Below, in pieces: positions 59,806-64,000 of a stretch of 64,000 nt of DNA. The position numbers were made by a program, and so were the translations under genes. The notes beneath the pieces are model-generated. The model ran no database searches, was not told the DNA's origin, and worked only from the letters and a program-made list of their open reading frames with translations. How positions within the stretch are numbered: the stretch's first letter is position 1; every line of letters begins with the position of its first letter. The stretch comes from Calliopum simillimum (lineage: Eukaryota; Arthropoda; Insecta; Diptera; Lauxaniidae): the NCBI GenBank assembly GCA_951812925.1, contig OX638371.1:83957697-84021696 (forward strand). Reading direction: 5' to 3'.

Positions 59806-61054
59806 AATGGGCTGCTGATTCCGAAAATCGCATTATTTTTTTTTTATTTCGTGTCGTTTTCGAGATATCGGTCATTTTCGGTTTTCGGACCAAAAAAAAA
59901 GAAGATAGTTCCATTTAAATACAAATATCTCAAGAACTAATGTTTGTATTCAAACGTTTCATATGTCATATTAAAGGCAATTAAATTACCTACAAATGAT
60001 ATTCACATCACTTTTTGGTTCGTTTGTTAGTTTCGGCGAAATAAATTGATTTCTAAAAAAAAAATTATTTTTTTTCGAAAAAATTAACAACATCAAAATC
60101 AACTGCAGGATTTATACAAGAAGAAATGACTTTTTTATATTTTTTTTTTTTTGTATCATAGACTATATATTTGTGAAGAAAATAAGTTACCATTTAAAAA
60201 AATCGGTGGAAAAATGCAAAAGTTTTATACAATTCATTGAAAAGTTACCAAAATGCGTTTTTCCCTATTTTTTTCGTTTTTTTTTTTTTGTGATAAACTG
60301 TTCGATAATTAAAACTTTTTGTAAAACACATGAGAAAATCCAAAAAATTCTTAAAGTAGGCGTTAAAAAAAATACCCGTGTCTCGTCGTTTTTCTCCAGC
60401 ACGTCAGATTTTTTTTTAATTTTTGTATTTTTCATGTACAGTGGATTAAAAAACTTCAAAAATCGATTAAAAAAAATTCTGACGTGCTGGAGAAAAACGA
60501 CGAGACACGGGTATTTTTTTTTAACGCCTACTTTAAGAATTTTAATTTTTAATTATCGAACAGTTCATTACAAAAAAACGAAAAAAATAGGGAAAAACGC
60601 ATTTTGGTAACTTTTCAATGAATTGTATACAACTTTTGCATTTTTCCATCGATTTTTATAAGTGGTATCTTATTTTCTTCACAAATATATAGTCTATGAT
60701 ACAAAAAAAAAAATTATAAAAAAGTTATTTCTTCTTGTATAAATCTGCAGTTGATTTTGATTTTTTGTTAATTTTTGCGAAAAAAAAAAAAATGTTTTTT
60801 TTAGAAATCAATTTATTTCGCCGAAACTAACAAACCAACCAAAAAGTGATGTGTATGTATATCATTTGTAGGTAATTTAATTACCTTCAATATTATAATA
60901 CGTTTGAATACAAACATTAGTTCTTGAGATATTTGTATTTAAATGGAACTATCTTTTTTTTTTTGGTCCGAAAACCGAAAATGACCGATATCTCGAAAAC
61001 GACACGAAATAAAAAAAAAAAAAAACAATGCGATTTCGGAATCAACAGCCCATT
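59806..61054. mobile_element. Foldback element, arms about 600 bp, inside the piggyBac-type element
   Basis: The left end AATGGGCTGCTGATTCCGAA faces 'tttcggaatcaacagcccatt' at the right. The arms match almost completely up to a centre near 60440; the phrase 'cgtgtctcgtcgtttttctc' appears in both orientations on either side of it. Open frames here exist on both strands because of the palindrome and are not taken as genes. Confidence 0.85.
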
Positions 61055-61472
61055 TTACATATAAAATGGATACTGGCGTTCACTGGGAATTTTGGCTGTA
61101 GACAAGTGTTATTTTTACACCTATTTCAAAATGTTGCGAACTTTTTGGTTGTTTTTACTGCTTCTTCACCTCAAGATGTATATTTTATTTGTATGGTGGC
61201 ACTGAGGTCAAATATTTTCAACAAAACTGTGGTGAACAAGGTACTTAGATAATTTGGTTTCACTCATAAGCTACGTGTACCGCCAGCTGTCACGCGATTT
61301 TATAGGACAAATAACACTTATAAGCACAAATCTCTTTCCACAAACTCATTATATACCCCTATAGATCAATATTCAACAGTTATTACAAGTCGACATTTTT
61401 TCATACATTTTGATTTTTTATAAAGTGTGTACCGCCGGCGGTACACATGGCACTCAACGTGTTAAAATAAAA

Positions 61473-61797
61473 ACGGCAGGTGGCACTCGGGGAGTGGCCG
61501 ATGATATTGGAAGCTAATGCTTATTATGAGCGCCCCTCTTACGTTCGAAAAATAAGTGAGAGAGAGAGAGAGAGAGAGAGAGCATGAGCTGGTGCGCGCA
61601 ATGTTTATAAACATATATATATGTATACATACATATATACTGTATACTGTACTTTGTATACAGTACGTCTCTATTTTTATATGTGTGACGCATTTTCGTT
61701 GCAAACATCCGTTACACTTTTTCGTTGCATGTTTTCGCTGTTCAGACTCTGCCTCTCAAAACGTCCGATAAGGAAGCATTAGCTTCCAACATTAGCT
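61473..61797 (-). repeat. Right copy of the inverted duplication with (GA)n
   Basis: The reverse complement of 59151-59575 without its AT-rich insertion. GA microsatellite at about 61556-61582. It lies just outside the right TTAA of the piggyBac-type element, while its partner lies inside. Confidence 0.8.
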
Positions 61798-61799
61798 TC

Positions 61800-62706
61800 C
61801 AAAAATTACAAAAAAATTAAAAAAAATTAGAATAATAGTACAGTAAAAATGTACAATGACCTAGAAAATGCGCACTGCAATTTTTTTTTTTTTTGCTTAA
61901 TGTTTTTAGGATCACTGTAGAGGCCTAAAGCCAAAAAGGTGACCTCCACACCCCTGCACTTTAACCGCCATCTTGAAATATATTTCATTCGATTTATCTC
62001 GTTTTTTATTGGTCGGAAAGAAAAATTGTTTGACGAAAACTACGGGCAGTAAAATTCTACGTATTTTTGATCTCGAACGCGGTATCCATAAGTTGATATT
62101 TCGAGCGGTAGAGGCCGCCAAAGTTACAAAAAATCAGTTTTTTTCCATTTGCTCCCACTGTTGTTGATTTTTCAAAAAGTTGTGAATACGTAATTTGTAG
62201 CGCTTGCAAAAACAAGCAACATAGTTTTTAAATTAAGACATTATGGAAAAAGTTTATTTGGAATGGAAAAACGATCAATTTGATATTGAAAAGGTTAAGC
62301 TTGGAGTGGAAAGCCAATAAAAGCCTTTTAATTGGGGACGGTATAATCTCGACCGGCACAACACTAGGGCTAAGGCAAACGCTGTTTGGAAAAACTACAA
62401 ATAAAACTTCAACTTTATGGCAAACGTGCAAAGATTAAACTGCTTTACATATTCAACACAACTTCAAAGCTTTCCGCAAAGGAAATAAGTGTTCATCTTT
62501 ATTATTAACAATGGAAAACATTATGTTAATATTGAATTTTCTTAATTATTTGCTTATTTACTTAATGCAATCAAAACTAATGCAGATAAAACCCAAATTG
62601 TATTGCAGTATCTTAATAGAGTTTTACCTTTAAAAGCAAAATTCACATAATCAAAAGCGCTATATCTACGGGCCTTGTCGTAACGCTCACACTCAACACC
62701 ACGATT
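61800..62706. other. Spacer upstream of the last gene
   Basis: It contains the module gaggccgccaaagttacaaa / aaatcagttttttt near 62110, shared with other elements of the window. No gene is supported. The promoter of the gene at 62707 must lie in the right part, but I see no clear TATA box or initiator. Confidence 0.4.
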
Positions 62707-64000
62707 ATGGCAAAAGAATTTTGGGCAATTTTTAAGTACTCAATTATCCTTTTATTCATAAAATTTAGTCAACAGTTCGAGTTTTCTAACATTAGTGGTT
62801 TGATCAATAATGAACAACACAACTCCAAAATGCAGAATAAAAATTCAACAGCTATAGAAATGCACTTTGTGCTGGATTACTTGAAAGCACCAAAACTTCC
62901 CTATGACAGCACAATACGGATACCAGTAACATCGCGAAGCGCTGAATTGGAAAATGATTTTGAGAACGTGCTCTCAGAAGTTTTGAACGGTCAGTGGAGC
63001 AATAAACATTTACTGTTAGAACTTGCAGAACGTACTAAAGACTTAAATGCAAGAATCAGCATTTTTACAGTTCTTTGGAAGTCTTTACAGTCAAGTAAAA
63101 AAATCTATAATCCATTTGAATTGATTACATTATACCAGCAATTAGAGGCAACGCTGCCAATTAGCACTGCGTCAGTGTACACAGAAACGCAATTAAATCA
63201 AATCAAGCAAATTAAGTTGCAATTGAGCAATGCGTTAACAAATCGCAGTTCTCAAATACTGCAAGCAGCTGCTTACATACCAAATAATTTGCAAAATACC
63301 ACTTTGCAAATTGTCTTGCAACGACTTGATGAGCTTCAAGATACCGTATTTGTAGAAACTATAGATAAAATCTATGCTGGTGTTGAAGAACTCGTGTCCA
63401 TGGAACAATTAGCGTTTGTCGTGAATAATTTTTCAATAAACTTAAAACAAAAAGTTATTGCAAATTTGCAGCTGCTGGAACGCTTACGTAGCCCGAACTT
63501 GATTGAAGTCAAAGCAACATTAATTAACAATTTAAAAAAATTAGTTAGCGAAGACAGTTTCGGCAAGTTAACACCTGAGTGGCGGATACGTGTTTACAGT
63601 TATTTACCTCAATCTATGAGAAGTCTATACAGCGCCAGTAAATTGTGCATTCGTAATGCGACCAATCCGAATAAATATTTGTACGAATGTCCGCAGACAT
63701 ATCTGATGTGCACTAACGCTAAACAGTACCAGCAGGCTGCATTTTTGGTAGATCGCAACGATGCTGGATTATTTGCATTCCGCAGCATTTACTGGGCTAA
63801 TCGTTATATACGACTTGAAGGCAGTATTAATGCGACTAGCAATCTAGCAGGGTCATTATCATCGAGCACAGCTTTTACCAAAAATATTTATAGCAAACAT
63901 GGTGCTTCATATTGGGATGTACGATTCAATGGCGATTTTGCTGTTCTGATAGATCCGACCCATCAATTTTATCTTTGTGGTGGCAACAATGATGCTTGGA
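62707..64000 (+). CDS. Secreted glycoprotein, 30K-lipoprotein-like C-terminal part (3' end outside window)
   Basis: An uninterrupted frame of 431 codons runs to the window edge. The start is ATG 62707 because MAKEFWAIFKYSIILLFIKF forms a good signal peptide (basic start, hydrophobic core), with cleavage likely after about residue 23. Seven N-glycosylation sequons follow (for example NIS, NST, NTT, NAT). Residues about 80-290 look mainly helical. From about 298 on, SYLPQSMRSLYSASKLCIRN, a spaced YLYEC, and later YWDVRFNGDFAVLIDPTHQF then YLCGG recall the helical-to-beta-trefoil junction and W/YL strands of insect 30K lipoproteins (Lipoprotein_11). This is motif memory, not a search. Other secreted beta-trefoil proteins are possible. 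Confidence 0.85.
   Translation, partial: MAKEFWAIFKYSIILLFIKFSQQFEFSNISGLINNEQHNSKMQNKNSTAIEMHFVLDYLKAPKLPYDSTIRIPVTSRSAELENDFENVLSEVLNGQWSNKHLLLELAERTKDLNARISIFTVLWKSLQSSKKIYNPFELITLYQQLEATLPISTASVYTETQLNQIKQIKLQLSNALTNRSSQILQAAAYIPNNLQNTTLQIVLQRLDELQDTVFVETIDKIYAGVEELVSMEQLAFVVNNFSINLKQKVIANLQLLERLRSPNLIEVKATLINNLKKLVSEDSFGKLTPEWRIRVYSYLPQSMRSLYSASKLCIRNATNPNKYLYECPQTYLMCTNAKQYQQAAFLVDRNDAGLFAFRSIYWANRYIRLEGSINATSNLAGSLSSSTAFTKNIYSKHGASYWDVRFNGDFAVLIDPTHQFYLCGGNNDAW

Larger units (their letters stand above)
58878..61461. mobile_element. piggyBac-type element, long copy (2.6 kb)
   Basis: It is flanked by TTAA (58874-58877 and 61462-61465). The ends are CACGTTGAGTGCCACCATAC and TGGCACTCAACGTG. 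Both subterminal regions carry palindromic ACCGCCGGCGGT. The last about 180 bp match the 275-bp copy at 21319-21593. The interior holds other repeats (59.15-59.58 and 59.81-61.05 kb) and no intact transposase. Confidence 0.82.

Noticed and set aside
60173..60610. Open frame of 145 codons
   Set aside because: It lies wholly within a palindromic foldback; open frames appear on both strands by symmetry, with Lys/Phe-rich AT-type composition.
1..64000. CRISPR arrays, operons, Shine-Dalgarno sites, rRNA
   Set aside because: Spliced eukaryotic gene structure throughout; no direct-repeat/spacer array and no rRNA-like sequence seen.

Overview
The window is eukaryotic and comes from an insect, most likely a higher fly (Brachycera; a tephritid or similar acalyptrate is my best guess). 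The evidence is an AT-rich background, GT/AG introns, and a long spectrin gene whose protein closely follows what I remember of Drosophila Karst. No species can be fixed from the sequence alone.

The main gene is karst (kst), beta-heavy spectrin, on the + strand at 30.5-56.7 kb. I could join 18 coding exons with consistent splice phases into a 4117-residue protein. In order it has two calponin-homology domains, spectrin repeats with an SH3 domain inside repeat 5, a very long repeat array mostly in one 5.9-kb exon, a charged helix, a PH domain and a disordered tail. Two further in-phase exons in the last intron suggest alternative tails. The first exon seen here begins at a splice acceptor, so the promoter and 5' exon(s) lie upstream; a GC-richer stretch at 7.1-7.45 kb is the only candidate I can offer.

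The first 30 kb hold no gene I can defend. They are 5' intron or intergenic DNA packed with short DNA transposons: TIR elements, foldbacks, hAT-type elements with perfect 8-bp duplications, piggyBac-type elements at TTAA, and elements nested up to three deep. Kst introns 2 and 16 and the last intron carry more of the same, plus pieces of non-LTR retrotransposons.

The 57-62.5 kb spacer holds a LINE fragment, a 2.6-kb piggyBac-type element and large inverted repeats. At 62,707 a second + strand gene starts and runs off the window. It encodes a secreted glycoprotein whose C-terminal part resembles the insect 30K lipoprotein fold.

The most unusual item is at 27.0-27.5 kb: an inverted-repeat-bounded unit with a tRNA-like Pol III promoter followed about 100 bases later by a hammerhead ribozyme with an intact core. 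The second theme is a set of otherwise unrelated TIR elements, each filled with many copies of its own terminal word.
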